A stretch of 64,000 nucleotides of DNA from UBA11865 sp963749825 (lineage in GTDB: Bacteria > Chloroflexota > Anaerolineae > Promineifilales > Promineifilaceae): the NCBI GenBank assembly GCA_963749825.1, contig CAVVOI010000013.1, forward strand, positions 256,038-320,037. Direction: 5' to 3'. The position numbers and the translations under genes are program-made. Below the pieces are notes generated by a model that was not told where the DNA came from, made no database searches, and saw only the letters and a list, made by a program, of their open reading frames with translations. Position 1 is the stretch's first letter; each line of letters starts with the position of its first letter. This document shows positions 42,570-52,594 of the stretch, one piece after another.

Positions 42570-42600
42570 GGCGTACTGATGAAAAACCAGTACGCCCTTT
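42570..42600. terminator. Bidirectional terminator between recO and the DUF11 gene
   Basis: Perfect 9-bp stem GGCGTACTG (42570-42578) / CAGTACGCC (42588-42596) with a 9-nt loop. On the minus strand it is followed by five U (strong), on the plus strand by CTTTCG (weaker). It serves the two convergent genes. Confidence 0.85.
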
Positions 42601-42639
42601 CGTATTACCTAATGGCAGATGATCGATCTGAATCGACCA

Positions 42640-45600
42640 TCACTTGATAATTATCGGCAGGTATAGCGGATACTTCTTTATACCGACCGTAAAGATATAC
42701 TGGTTGTTTTCATAGTTGTATTCAACATCTTCGGTCGAATACATTTCTAACTTGTTCGCCATCTCGTCGCCCAAGGAAACGGTATCATTGATTTGAACGG
42801 TTAACTCAAACTGCCACCAACAGCCGGGGCACATGTAATCCCATTCCCAGACCAGCACGCCGTCGTCAGAGCTCATTGGCTGCCAGGTCTTACCCGGGTT
42901 CCAGGGCACGGTTGCGGTGATGAAGGCCATTTCGGCCGGCAGCGTGTCGGTTAAGTAAGACATGGATGTGGTTTCCCAAGGTTGGAGATTCTTATTGCCG
43001 AATTCAACCGTGAATGTCACCAATGCGCCGGCCTCGACTTCGCCGCCACTTAACCACTTTTTAACGTATATATCGGGCCCGGTCATACTGGTCACCTGAT
43101 CAGAGTTATCGGCCATGTTTACGTCTCCAGTGATTGGCGCTTCGACCATGTTAGTGTAGGCCAACCCTTGAACACCAGGACTGTCTACGTCTACCCGGAA
43201 GCCGATCTGCGCCGTATCGCCGGGTTCAAGCACCTCAGCCCAAAAAACGAGCTGTCGAAGACTGGATTCATGCGTGATCGTAATCCAGGGACCGTGATTG
43301 ACCCACCAATCACCCGTAAACGTGGTCGATAGGGGATAAGTGTCCGTTACCCAGATATTTTCAAGACGTTCATTGCCTATATTTTCAAGTCGTAGTTGGT
43401 AACCCAGGCGTTCATTGCCATCCCACCAGCTTTCTTTTGACACACGTAGATTCGGACCGAAATCGCGAACGGTTTCGACCAGGCAGGCTTCGTCATCGAA
43501 TGGCCATGAATCATTTCCATCGATTCCGATGGTCGCGCAATTGGTCAGATCGGAATCTGGATCTAAATCGCCATCGATCGCCAGACGTAATTCAAAATCA
43601 TAGAAAGCGCCCGGTTCTACAATGCCCAAGTCCCATACGGCAATGTTGTCGACCAAAGAATCGGGCCAGTTCGGAATGTAGTTCACGCCATCCCAACTAT
43701 AGGAGCGGATGAGATCCGTGCTCGCTGGTAGGGTGTCAGTTAGCCACATTTGGGCCGCCATGTTGCCGGAGTTGTGGACATGGACATGAAACTCGATCTC
43801 GCCCCCAGGCACTAATTGTCCCCAGGCGAAATTTTTATCAACGCTGCCGTTCCAATATGGATCGCCAATCCAGACCTCTCCATATTCGTGTGAATTGTTC
43901 CCAAAATCATCGTCAACCACGCTGTCGATAACGACATTGTTGATGAGCTGCGTTTCGACAGGTACGTCATCGTCTACCTTGAGGCGCAGTATGATCTGAT
44001 CGTGCCAATCCCCGGGGATTGAAGGCGCGTACAATTCCAACTTGCCGTTGGCGTTGATCTCGCTCCAAAGATCGTAACTGTTCTCTGAGAACCAGGAGAC
44101 AATGCTCGTATTGGCCGGAATCGTGTCCGTCAACCATACGCCTTCACTGGCAACCGGACGATTGTTGCCATACATGATCCTGTAAACGAAAGTCTGGCCT
44201 GCGGCTGGGTCATTCGGCTCGGCCTGCTTATGAACATAGGGATCTGGAAGATCGTCAATGACCTCAATTTCTGCTTGAGATTGGTTATTGTCGGTGTTGC
44301 TGTCGAATGGAGCGACGATCTCGACCTCGTTAATCAGGGTGTCGCCGTCATTGGCGCTATTTTTCAGAACGAGGCTGAATTGGTGATAATCGTCCACATC
44401 GACTGGACCAAACAGCCAGGTAAGTTTGTTGCCGTCGATCTGCGGCGTTACGCCACTGGTATCGTCGATGTATGTTGTGTTTGCCGGCAGGGTATCGGTG
44501 ATGATGACCATATCGGCGGCCGCGTTGCCATCATTCTGGTAAGAGATGCCGAAAACCACCGGCCCACCGGGAGCGACCTGATTACCTACAGGCCACTTAT
44601 CAATTCGCATGTCTGGCGCAGGATCGGCGTAGACATCGATCACCCTGTCACCATCCGGCTCGATATACATCGCGGCAACTTGCTGTCCGGGTTCGATGTT
44701 CCATTCGGTATCTGGATCCCAAGAGCACTCAAAAGGCTGTGTTCCATCGGCCGCTGCCGACGATTCCTTGCTTGGTGTACCCTCAGGCGCTCCCCAAGGA
44801 TGGCACTCGACGTCGAGCAGCAAGCTGCCGAACCAATCGGCATGGATTGGACCGCCGACGCTGTCGGTATCGATATTGAGAGTGCCATCTATCATTCCAA
44901 CGCGGACGGTGTTGTCGTAGCCATCATCCGAACTGAAATATACGTAGTCGCCGGGCGTGATATCCGGTCTGCCGGGCACCCACTCATCTTCAGAACCGAA
45001 CCCAGATCCATTCCAACCGCCATTGGAAATCGTTTCGATTTCGGCCGTTGCCTTAACCGCACCCAGACTGTCGGTTACGGTTATCCAGAATGTGTGATCC
45101 AACGGGTAATCGATCCCCACCCAATCATGGGCGTAATTCACCCGGGTCCATGGACCGCTAAAGCTGTTCATGATTTCATTGTTGTCTGGCTGGATATAGC
45201 GAATCGTCACCGTATCGCGATTTTGAATATCCCAGATTCCGCTGAAATCACATTCAAAATCTCCGCCATCGGGATCGACGCCAGGCACCTCGATGCCGTC
45301 CGGACCGTTTTCTTCCCAGATTTCGCAGCGGATATCCACCAGGCTGGGCGAGAGCCAGGCCGCTTCTAGCAGGCCTGACATCAGGTCGGCATCCACATCC
45401 AATTGCTCGTTGACGTCACCAATCCGCAGGGTCGTAGTGTAGCCGTTGTCAACCTGGCCGAAGACCCAGTCGCCGGGCATCATGTCCGGTCTATCGCCAT
45501 TCCAACCAGGCCAGTCGGTCGAGAAACCACTTTGGCCGTCCCACCAGGGCAAGTAATCTGATTCTAGTTCGGCCTGGCCTTTCACCGTGACGCCGTCGCT

Positions 45601-47892
45601 CTCGGTGACCGTGATCCAGATAGTGTGACCCGGTTCGTACCCGCCCTCAATCCAATCATGACCGTAATTAACCTGCATGACCAGTTCAAGCGCCATGAAC
45701 GGCCGGTGGTAATAGACGTCGGCATAGTTGACCTCGGTGTTGATGAGCACATAACCCTGGCTGCCTCGAGGCATATTGTCATAGGTCGCAGTAAAGTTGC
45801 CCACAGGACCGCTACTTACTTCCTCGTAGCCGTCATCCCATTCCCCATGGACTTCCACTGCTTGCTCATCCCAGCCACCGATTTGACCTGAGACTGTCCC
45901 TGCGCCGCTATCTACGTTGACCGTGAAGGGATCAGGTATGTTGATGATCACGGGCAAATTGCCAGCGCCGGCCGTGACGGTGACCGTATCGCCAGGGTTA
46001 AGCTGGCCTACGTTTTCTAATTCCCAGCAACCGCCGCACCCGGGATCGGAATGGGCCATGAATTGGCCATCGGGCGCATCCACTGTGACGTCAACATCGG
46101 GGATAGCCTGGCCCCACATATTGCTATCGCCTTCGGTCTCAAGCCAGAGAGATACCGCTTCGACCTCGCCGCCGGTGAAAGCTACATCTTCGTAGACATT
46201 GTCTGACTCGTTGATATCGCCATCCGGCGTATTGATCTCTATCGTGTTGGTGTAATATCGTGGCCGCTCCCACGGATCATCCAGGTTGACATCGAACCAG
46301 ATCATCCCTCGATCACCAGGCTCGAGTTCGGCGATCTCAAACAACCATTGATGTTGCGCTTCATCAAAGGAGTAGTTGAAATCACTTGGAGAGTCCCATG
46401 AGGGTTCATTTGCCTGCGTGGTGCTCACCGGCAAAGTATCCGTAAGAGCGACATTAGAATAAGGGACCGTGCCAATGTTGGCGAAGGTAATCTCGTAAGC
46501 CAATTGTTGCCCTTCATCGATCCATTCATGCGATTTGCCGACCATCAAGTTTGGTCCTGGCGGATTGATATTCACACTTTGGCAATCCTTGTTGTCATCC
46601 GGCCCAGAGTCATCATAGCCGCTGCCAATCTCCACGCAGTTTTGGACTGGGACGCCTATTTCCATCGTGTCGGTGATGCTCATTTGGATGTGGAACCAAC
46701 GAGATATGGCTACGGGTATTGGGTCCAATTCCCATACTAACAAATTACCAACGATCGTTGGATCGGGCAGAGGCTCGTTTTCGTTTGGTTGGTTGCCTCC
46801 CCAATGCGCATATTCGTAAGTAAAGCCTGCTGGTACAGTCTCGGTAATGACGACTGGAGTGCTGACATTTCCACGATTTGCAAAGTCGATGAAGTAATTG
46901 ATCCAGCCACCCGGAACAGGCACTTGGGCATGGATATCTTTTCCAATATCTAAGTCATAGCGAGGTGGGCTGGCGGTCACACAACAATGGTCCGTCGTGT
47001 CATTTTCTGGATCGACGTCATCGTCTGCATAGATGACAGCCCGATTTTCTAGGGATGTGCCTTCCGGCACGTCAGCGTTTAAGAGCACCTCGAGATCGAT
47101 CTCTCCACACTGATCGCCCGGCAATCCTGGAGCAAAAAGAGTTATCTGGTTATCGCTAATGGCTACCTGCTGCCAGAAATTATTCCACCAAGGTTGCGGT
47201 TGCCATCCCTGAAGCGTGGTTTCGGCCGGTAAAGTATCAGTCAACCAAACAGAACTGGCGGCAGCCCCCCGATTGTTACACCATTCCAGCGTATATAAGA
47301 ATAGTTCACCCGGATTGGGATCGTCCGGCTCAGAGCGTTTATCGATTCCGACTTCGACCTCATCCTCATAAATGTCGACCGGATCAGAGCAGGCGTCATC
47401 ATTATCCGGATTCGGATCGCCCGGGGTCGTCGTGGTAATGGTGACGCAATTCGATTCGATAACCGCCGTTCCGGTTGGCGCACCAGCTGAAACTGCGGCA
47501 GTGACCATGAATACGGCATTCTCTCCTGGTTCCATGCTGCCGAGATTCCAGGTCACTGTGCCACCTGGACCTTGGCTGGGTGTCACGCCGCTCGTGTCAT
47601 CAGCCCAGCCGGCCCATTGGGCAGGCAGCGTATCGACGATGGTGACATCATCAGCCGTTACTTCTCCATTGTTGACATAATATATACCGTAGACGAATGA
47701 GCCGCCTGGGCGCGCATGACCTCCAGTATTCCACTTAGAAATCCCCATATCTGGCAGGCCAACGACCGGCTTCATGTCAGGCGATCGGGCGGGAAAAGCC
47801 TCTGCAGGCCTCAAGGACATCAAGGATAAGAAAAAAGTGAGGCCGGCAATGGTGCCGGCAAATAGAACAGAAATCAATAAGATGCGCTTCAT
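42640..47892 (-). CDS. Giant secreted DUF11-repeat surface protein
   Basis: 1750 residues. A signal peptide (about 1-33) precedes nine DUF11-type beta-sandwich units recognised by the recurring VWLTDTLPA-type strand. Four (A-D, about 46-570) are followed by a different middle part (about 575-1105) with two tandem modules containing HDWIEGGYEP / HDWVGIDYPL and YIQPDNNEI / YIEPDGDRV. Five more units end the protein. Units A'-D' match A-D in order, for example DDTSGVTP in A and A', EPDDPNPGE / EPNDPAAGQ in B and B'. The C-terminus is YPLYLPIIIK, the type of tail found on many exported Chloroflexi proteins. Probable role: cell-surface or sheath protein, adhesion. Expression is likely controlled by the palindromes at 48002-48037. 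Confidence 0.9.
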   Translation of the reverse strand: MKRILLISVLFAGTIAGLTFFLSLMSLRPAEAFPARSPDMKPVVGLPDMGISKWNTGGHARPGGSFVYGIYYVNNGEVTADDVTIVDTLPAQWAGWADDTSGVTPSQGPGGTVTWNLGSMEPGENAVFMVTAAVSAGAPTGTAVIESNCVTITTTTPGDPNPDNDDACSDPVDIYEDEVEVGIDKRSEPDDPNPGELFLYTLEWCNNRGAAASSVWLTDTLPAETTLQGWQPQPWWNNFWQQVAISDNQITLFAPGLPGDQCGEIDLEVLLNADVPEGTSLENRAVIYADDDVDPENDTTDHCCVTASPPRYDLDIGKDIHAQVPVPGGWINYFIDFANRGNVSTPVVITETVPAGFTYEYAHWGGNQPNENEPLPDPTIVGNLLVWELDPIPVAISRWFHIQMSITDTMEIGVPVQNCVEIGSGYDDSGPDDNKDCQSVNINPPGPNLMVGKSHEWIDEGQQLAYEITFANIGTVPYSNVALTDTLPVSTTQANEPSWDSPSDFNYSFDEAQHQWLFEIAELEPGDRGMIWFDVNLDDPWERPRYYTNTIEINTPDGDINESDNVYEDVAFTGGEVEAVSLWLETEGDSNMWGQAIPDVDVTVDAPDGQFMAHSDPGCGGCWELENVGQLNPGDTVTVTAGAGNLPVIINIPDPFTVNVDSGAGTVSGQIGGWDEQAVEVHGEWDDGYEEVSSGPVGNFTATYDNMPRGSQGYVLINTEVNYADVYYHRPFMALELVMQVNYGHDWIEGGYEPGHTIWITVTESDGVTVKGQAELESDYLPWWDGQSGFSTDWPGWNGDRPDMMPGDWVFGQVDNGYTTTLRIGDVNEQLDVDADLMSGLLEAAWLSPSLVDIRCEIWEENGPDGIEVPGVDPDGGDFECDFSGIWDIQNRDTVTIRYIQPDNNEIMNSFSGPWTRVNYAHDWVGIDYPLDHTFWITVTDSLGAVKATAEIETISNGGWNGSGFGSEDEWVPGRPDITPGDYVYFSSDDGYDNTVRVGMIDGTLNIDTDSVGGPIHADWFGSLLLDVECHPWGAPEGTPSKESSAAADGTQPFECSWDPDTEWNIEPGQQVAAMYIEPDGDRVIDVYADPAPDMRIDKWPVGNQVAPGGPVVFGISYQNDGNAAADMVIITDTLPANTTYIDDTSGVTPQIDGNKLTWLFGPVDVDDYHQFSLVLKNSANDGDTLINEVEIVAPFDSNTDNNQSQAEIEVIDDLPDPYVHKQAEPNDPAAGQTFVYRIMYGNNRPVASEGVWLTDTIPANTSIVSWFSENSYDLWSEINANGKLELYAPSIPGDWHDQIILRLKVDDDVPVETQLINNVVIDSVVDDDFGNNSHEYGEVWIGDPYWNGSVDKNFAWGQLVPGGEIEFHVHVHNSGNMAAQMWLTDTLPASTDLIRSYSWDGVNYIPNWPDSLVDNIAVWDLGIVEPGAFYDFELRLAIDGDLDPDSDLTNCATIGIDGNDSWPFDDEACLVETVRDFGPNLRVSKESWWDGNERLGYQLRLENIGNERLENIWVTDTYPLSTTFTGDWWVNHGPWITITHESSLRQLVFWAEVLEPGDTAQIGFRVDVDSPGVQGLAYTNMVEAPITGDVNMADNSDQVTSMTGPDIYVKKWLSGGEVEAGALVTFTVEFGNKNLQPWETTSMSYLTDTLPAEMAFITATVPWNPGKTWQPMSSDDGVLVWEWDYMCPGCWWQFELTVQINDTVSLGDEMANKLEMYSTEDVEYNYENNQYIFTVGIKKYPLYLPIIIK

Positions 47893-48001
47893 TATTTCCT
47901 CCTGATAGTGATCCCCGTCGCGAGATTGGGGAATACCGTATGAGCCAAACGCGTAGACTTCCTGGCTTTTCAGCTTAATCGTTTGTTATCCTTCGCAGAA
48001 A

Positions 48002-48037
48002 GTGACAAATGGCACTTATGAATATGACAAATGTCAT
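48002..48037 (-). promoter_or_regulatory. Two tandem palindromic sites upstream of the DUF11 gene
   Basis: GTGACAAATGGCAC (48002-48015, one mismatch) and ATGACAAATGTCAT (48024-48037, arms ATGACA/TGTCAT) start 22 bp apart, two helical turns, so both lie on one face of the DNA. A third half-site TTTGACAA is at about 48045-48052. They lie 110-145 bp upstream of the DUF11 start. They look like a cooperative binding site for a dimeric regulator; which one is unknown. Confidence 0.5.
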
Positions 48038-48170
48038 TCGTGAGTTTGACAATATAGTACCGAGGTAGGACTCTCCCCAACGAGGTCCGATTGCCGGGCT
48101 TCTCAATCAGAGAATTGGGCATGTAATTAGAGCTTGACCTTCCTAAAATGAATAGGCGATCTCTGTGAAT

Positions 48171-48884
48171 TTAATTGGGTCGTTTCCGGCCGCCGAAGAT
48201 GGCGTGCCCGGCTTTCAGCCAGTGAACATCGATCTCGATGAACCCGACCGCTTCCAGCCATTTCAATTGTTCAAACAAGCCGGAGGGTTTGTCGTTGGGA
48301 TCTGGATAACGGTATAGGTTCCATTTTTTATGAACGAATTGCTCAAAGCCGGATTCGTTACCGTCAAGATCCTTAGCTCGGCAGCGAACGGCTACATCCC
48401 AGGCATCGGCGGCAACTCTTAATCCAGCTTTGCTAGTTGGCTGTATGAGATCGGCAATGATGAAAGCACCGCCACGAGTCAACATCCGATAGATATCCTC
48501 AAAAAGGTCTTGTTTCTGTTGACTATCAAGGTGGTGAATCACTAAGGAGGAAACGACTGCCAGTGGATTCCAGGAGGGCTGCCGCCAGGAATCATCTGTT
48601 AAGTCAAAAATGCGCGTTTCAAAACGGTTGCCATAGCGAGCCAATCTATGGCGGGCTTGGCGTAACATCTCTACCGAACCATCATAACCATGAACCGTAC
48701 AGGCGGCGAAATGGGCCAATACCGTTTCTGCCAACAGTCCATCACCACAGCCCAATTCGAGGAGATGAAAAGGCTCTTGCTGGCCCGGAATGAGGTCGCG
48801 AATAATCTGGAATTGGGTTTCCCGCTCGGGCACGAAGTAGCGGCCGTAATCAATGAAAGTTTGGGAATCATCCTCGTTCCACAT
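48171..48884 (-). CDS. Class I SAM-dependent methyltransferase
   Basis: 237 residues. SAM motif I is LLELGCGDGLLAE (about 42-54), acidic loop VHGYDGSVEML, motif II region VVSSLVIHHLD, and RGGAFIIADLIQPTSKAG. The pattern is that of Methyltransf_25/tellurite-resistance-like or Trm9-like small-molecule enzymes; no specific substrate can be named. It begins 18 bp after the recD2 stop, so it is co-transcribed with the helicase. Confidence 0.86.
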   Translation of the reverse strand: MWNEDDSQTFIDYGRYFVPERETQFQIIRDLIPGQQEPFHLLELGCGDGLLAETVLAHFAACTVHGYDGSVEMLRQARHRLARYGNRFETRIFDLTDDSWRQPSWNPLAVVSSLVIHHLDSQQKQDLFEDIYRMLTRGGAFIIADLIQPTSKAGLRVAADAWDVAVRCRAKDLDGNESGFEQFVHKKWNLYRYPDPNDKPSGLFEQLKWLEAVGFIEIDVHWLKAGHAIFGGRKRPN

Positions 48885-48902
48885 TATAGAGGCCTTCTGA
48901 AT

Positions 48903-51197
48903 TTAGTGTTTAAGCCGCCAATCAAGGGCTGTATGTCTGGCGGCGACTTTGTCATTCTTGACGGCGATGGCGATGGCTTTCCGTGTGCCGACCAGAATGA
49001 CCAGCTTTTTTGCCCTGGTAACGGCCGTATAGAGCAAGTTGCGCTGGAGCAGCAGATAATGCTGAGTCATGACAGGTAAGACGATGCATGGATATTCTGA
49101 GCCCTGACTTTTATGAACGCTGATGGCATAGGCATGGACCAGTTCATCAGCTTCCAAAAAATCATAGACGACTGGAGCGCCGTCAATGCTCACGGTCATT
49201 ATCTGGCGCACCAGGTCGATTTCGGTGATCCGGCCGATGTCGCCATTGTAGACATTCTTGTCGTAATTGTTGGAAGTCTGCATCACTTTGTCGCCCACTC
49301 GAAATACCCGGCCGCTGATCCGGCGTTCCGGTTTCCGGCCCGGTGGGTTTAAGGCCCCTTGCATCAATAGATTCAGATTGGAAACGCCGGTGCTTCCCTG
49401 GTACATGGGACTGAGGACCTGGATGTCGTCCAGGGAGTGCAAGCCAAATCTATGGGGTATCCGCTTCTTCACCACATCCACAACCATTTCGGCCGCTTCA
49501 TCTGGATCGGCTTTGACAAACAGGAAAAAATCGTCAGCGTCTTTTGGGGTTTCGGGCATCAAACCCTGGTTGATCCGGTGAGCGTTGCTAATGATCAAGC
49601 TGCCGGCCGCCTGGCGAAAAATGACTTCTAACCGGTGGACTGGGACCACGCCGGAAGCGATTAAATCTCGTAGAACATCACCGGCCCCGACCGAAGGCAA
49701 TTGGTCCACATCGCCTACCAGAAGCAAATGGCTGTCTGGGCTGATCGCCTTGACCAAGTTGTTGGCCAACATCAAATCCAGCATACTTGCTTCGTCGATG
49801 ATGACCATATCGGCATCTAGAGGGTTTTCCTCGTTTCGACCAAAACCTTCACCCGGTTTGAATTCTAGTAATCGGTGAATCGTTTTGGCTTCGCGTCCGG
49901 TCGCTTCGGCCAAACGTTTTGCTGCCCGGCCTGTTGGCGAGGCCAAGGCGTACCTGTATTGATTTTGCTCGAGCAGATCGAGTAAGGTTCGCAGCGTGGT
50001 GGTTTTCCCTGTTCCCGGTCCACCAGTTAGGACCGTAACCTTGTGGTTTATGGCTGTGTGGAGCGCTCGTTCCTGTTGTTCGGTTAATTTGATATCATTC
50101 GCTTGTTTCGCCCCAGAGAAAAACAGGCTTTGTTGTCCGCCTTGTTGGCTATCGATGGCTCTTGATAGGGACTTGAGGCCAGTTAAACGGCTCGTTGGGT
50201 GCTCGATGATTTGCCTCAATCGTCTGGTGACCCCAATTTCAGAAAAATAGAAGGGCGACAAATAAACCGCTCTTTCCTCCCTAACCGCTACTGCCGGTTC
50301 AAGCGCCGTTGGCGATTCCACCTGAACTTGGCTTTCATAGGTTAATGTTTCTCGTTTGACCAGGTCGCTTCTTTCCAGCGTCTCGATGACATTGGTCACT
50401 TTTTCGCTTTCGACCCCCAGGATTTCAGAGGCTTCAGGCTCTAATTCCTCCTGGGGTACATAAACATGGCCTTCGTCTGCCATGCGATTGAGGGTATAGG
50501 CGATGCCGGCCTCGATACGATTGGGATCATCGTGAGCCAGTCCCAAAGCCTGGGCGATCTTATCGGCCGTCTTGAAGCCGATGCCGTAAATATCCTGGAC
50601 CATCTTATAAGGTGTGTTCTGGACGATTGCCAGGGAGTCATCACCATATTTTTTGTAGATTTTGATGGCCAGGTTCGTGGAAACACCGTGCGATTGGAGA
50701 AAGAGCATGACGTCTTTTATGGCTCGCTGCTCTTCCCAGGCCTCGACGATGCCGTTGATTCTCTTTGAGCCGATTCCAGAAACTTCACGCAGGCGTCCGG
50801 GCTCTAATTCGATCACATCCAACGATTGATCGCCAAACTCGTCGACAATGCGCCCGGCCATGACCGGTCCGATGCCCCTGATAAGACCCGAGCCCAGGTA
50901 ACGTTTGATCCCTTCAGTTGAAGCGGGCAAGGCTTGCTCGCACATATCTGCCTGGAATTGGCGGCCGTGCTTGGCATGATTTGCCCAACGACCGGTCAAT
51001 TTCAACCATTCGCCGGGATTAAGCTCAGGCAAATTCCCCACCACGGTGATTAATTCCTGCCGGCCGCTGGCGTATTTAAAGGGCAACATCCCCCGAGAAT
51101 CCGGCTTCAATCGTAATACCGTATAGCCGTTTTCCTCATTGTAATAGGTTATTCGTTCAACGGAACCACTGATCTGGTCCTCTGACCGACTGTTCAT
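48903..51197 (-). CDS. recD2: RecD2-type ATP-dependent DNA helicase
   Basis: 764 residues from ATG 51197; an alternative start at 51233 adds 12 residues without similarity. N-terminal OB-like domain (ISGSVERITYYNEENGYTVL), two helix-hairpin-helix segments (GSGLIRGIGPVMAGRIV; NTPYKMVQDIYGIGFKTADK), then the SF1B motor: Walker A LTGGPGTGKTTTLRTLL, motif II VIIDEASMLDL, motif III LLLVGDVDQLPSVGAGDVL, and motif VI YTAVTRAKKLVILVG with an SH3-like insertion. RecD2 unwinds 5' to 3' in repair and replication-fork maintenance without RecB or RecC. Confidence 0.95.
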   Translation of the reverse strand: MNSRSEDQISGSVERITYYNEENGYTVLRLKPDSRGMLPFKYASGRQELITVVGNLPELNPGEWLKLTGRWANHAKHGRQFQADMCEQALPASTEGIKRYLGSGLIRGIGPVMAGRIVDEFGDQSLDVIELEPGRLREVSGIGSKRINGIVEAWEEQRAIKDVMLFLQSHGVSTNLAIKIYKKYGDDSLAIVQNTPYKMVQDIYGIGFKTADKIAQALGLAHDDPNRIEAGIAYTLNRMADEGHVYVPQEELEPEASEILGVESEKVTNVIETLERSDLVKRETLTYESQVQVESPTALEPAVAVREERAVYLSPFYFSEIGVTRRLRQIIEHPTSRLTGLKSLSRAIDSQQGGQQSLFFSGAKQANDIKLTEQQERALHTAINHKVTVLTGGPGTGKTTTLRTLLDLLEQNQYRYALASPTGRAAKRLAEATGREAKTIHRLLEFKPGEGFGRNEENPLDADMVIIDEASMLDLMLANNLVKAISPDSHLLLVGDVDQLPSVGAGDVLRDLIASGVVPVHRLEVIFRQAAGSLIISNAHRINQGLMPETPKDADDFFLFVKADPDEAAEMVVDVVKKRIPHRFGLHSLDDIQVLSPMYQGSTGVSNLNLLMQGALNPPGRKPERRISGRVFRVGDKVMQTSNNYDKNVYNGDIGRITEIDLVRQIMTVSIDGAPVVYDFLEADELVHAYAISVHKSQGSEYPCIVLPVMTQHYLLLQRNLLYTAVTRAKKLVILVGTRKAIAIAVKNDKVAARHTALDWRLKH

Positions 51198-51372
51198 GCA
51201 GACATTGTACCTGCTGGCGAAGCAAATGTTCAAACACTGAATTTTTACCAGGGCGGTTCAGTTTAGGGGTAAAACGAAGATCAATATTCACGGAAAAGGT
51301 CTCATTTGAGATATGGTCTCTGCCAAGTTCTAACTACAAACGGTCAAGGAATTGTTAATAGTCTAGGTTCCC

Positions 51373-51891
51373 TCAGCTTGCCGGGCCTGGTTGGCTAGAA
51401 CCGCTTCCGAAACCCTGGACGATGGCGATGATGCCCGCGCCTAAACTGGTCAACAACACAATGGGGGTCAAAATGAACCAGCCAATAACCGGCGCAAAAC
51501 CGGCCGAGACCAGCAAGGTAGCCGCTCCTAATTTACGGCCGGTTGTCAACGGTTGGGCACTGGTTCGACCGGCAAGAAGGTTCACCATTCCCGCCAGGCC
51601 GAAGGTCATGACGGTCAGGATTATTAAAACCAAGGTTAAGGCTGCCAGGCCAAAAAGGCTGCCCAGACCACCGGGAAATTGCTCTCCTATCTGGGCAAAA
51701 CCGGCCGCTACGGCAAAAAAGAATAGAAAATTTACCCCGCCTAAAAAGAACGATCGACCGGGCATCGTGCCCTGAATGTTGGCGGCCAGACTGCTCAAAC
51801 CTGGAAAAAGAAGCGTAATTGTCACCAGCAGGGCGATGATAGTCGCGCCGCCGGCTAAAGCTAATAAGATTGCTGAAAATAATTGTGCCAT
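51373..51891 (-). CDS. Four-helix membrane protein in the ECF operon
   Basis: 172 residues with four predicted membrane helices (FSAILLALAGGATIIALLV; FFLGGVNFLFFFAVAAGFA; LGSLFGLAALTLVLIILTV; LGAATLLVSAGFAPVIGWFI and the following segment). GGAAGGT precedes the ATG. The C-terminal tail is Gly/Ser/Pro rich. No family recognised. It lies 90 bp downstream of the anti-sigma factor gene and is likely part of the same transcript, perhaps a membrane-stress effector or accessory (inference). Confidence 0.72.
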   Translation of the reverse strand: MAQLFSAILLALAGGATIIALLVTITLLFPGLSSLAANIQGTMPGRSFFLGGVNFLFFFAVAAGFAQIGEQFPGGLGSLFGLAALTLVLIILTVMTFGLAGMVNLLAGRTSAQPLTTGRKLGAATLLVSAGFAPVIGWFILTPIVLLTSLGAGIIAIVQGFGSGSSQPGPAS

Positions 51892-51981
51892 TTTTTACCT
51901 TCCACCTTCTTGACCTGTTGATCTTGATCCCGGATCCTGACCGACTCTCTTTAGCCAATAAATCGACGATCCTCGCCGAAG

Positions 51982-52569
51982 TTATTTAGTTCTTTGCCTC
52001 TCAACTCGTAGCAGCATGCTGTTGCCAACTAGCCAGATTATCAGGGTTAGGGTGATTACCAGGACCCACTGGCCGGCCGATAAGAAAAGAGGCGATTCAA
52101 TCGAACCGGCTGCTTGTGTAACCGTGCCGGTCAATGTTTCTATCAACTCAGCCGGTTGGTTCAAGATATTCTCTACTGGCAACTCGTTTAACGCCTCGGG
52201 TACATTTTGACCGGCCTGGATTAGCCAATTACCGGCCGATGGCCACAGGACAATCGCCATGAGAAGGATGACTAATACCTGAAAGGTAATCAAGACCGCC
52301 AACCAGAGTGGTATCCGGCTTGCCGCTTCTGGCTTCTGAATTTGGGCCATTACCTCGGACGATACGTCGCTTGAGATGGCAATGTCTTGGATGCTATCTA
52401 AAGCCTGGAAGACGAGCCTAAGATCATCCGCCCGGCGCCGGCAATCGGCGCACCCTTCCAGGTGTTGATCAACCGCCGTCCGGGAGGATGGTTCCAGGTT
52501 GTTATCTAGATACTCGTTAAGTGTATCGTCGTCTAAATGGACTATCGGCGTAACCTGATTGTTTTCCAT
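51982..52569 (-). CDS. Anti-sigma factor with zinc finger (zf-HC2) and two membrane helices
   Basis: 195 residues. The N-terminal zinc-binding anti-sigma motif is HLEGCADC (about residues 33-40), with an acidic helix before it (DDDTLNEYLDNNLEPSS). A transmembrane helix at about 88-110 (LAVLITFQVLVILLMAIVL) and a second near 170-188 (WVLVITLTLIIWLVGNSML) place the loop between them outside the cytoplasm. It starts 25 bp downstream of the ECF sigma gene and should hold that sigma factor inactive until a membrane or redox signal arrives; the HXXXCXXC zinc could make it thiol-sensitive. Confidence 0.88.
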   Translation of the reverse strand: MENNQVTPIVHLDDDTLNEYLDNNLEPSSRTAVDQHLEGCADCRRRADDLRLVFQALDSIQDIAISSDVSSEVMAQIQKPEAASRIPLWLAVLITFQVLVILLMAIVLWPSAGNWLIQAGQNVPEALNELPVENILNQPAELIETLTGTVTQAAGSIESPLFLSAGQWVLVITLTLIIWLVGNSMLLRVERQRTK

Positions 52570-52594
52570 TTCTTAATTCAGGAGAAAAAAATTC

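Noticed and set aside
44230..45369. A 379-codon open frame on the plus strand opposite the DUF11 gene
   Set aside because: It is antisense to a well-supported gene, has no ribosome binding site and an odd composition; an artefact of codon bias in the repeat protein.
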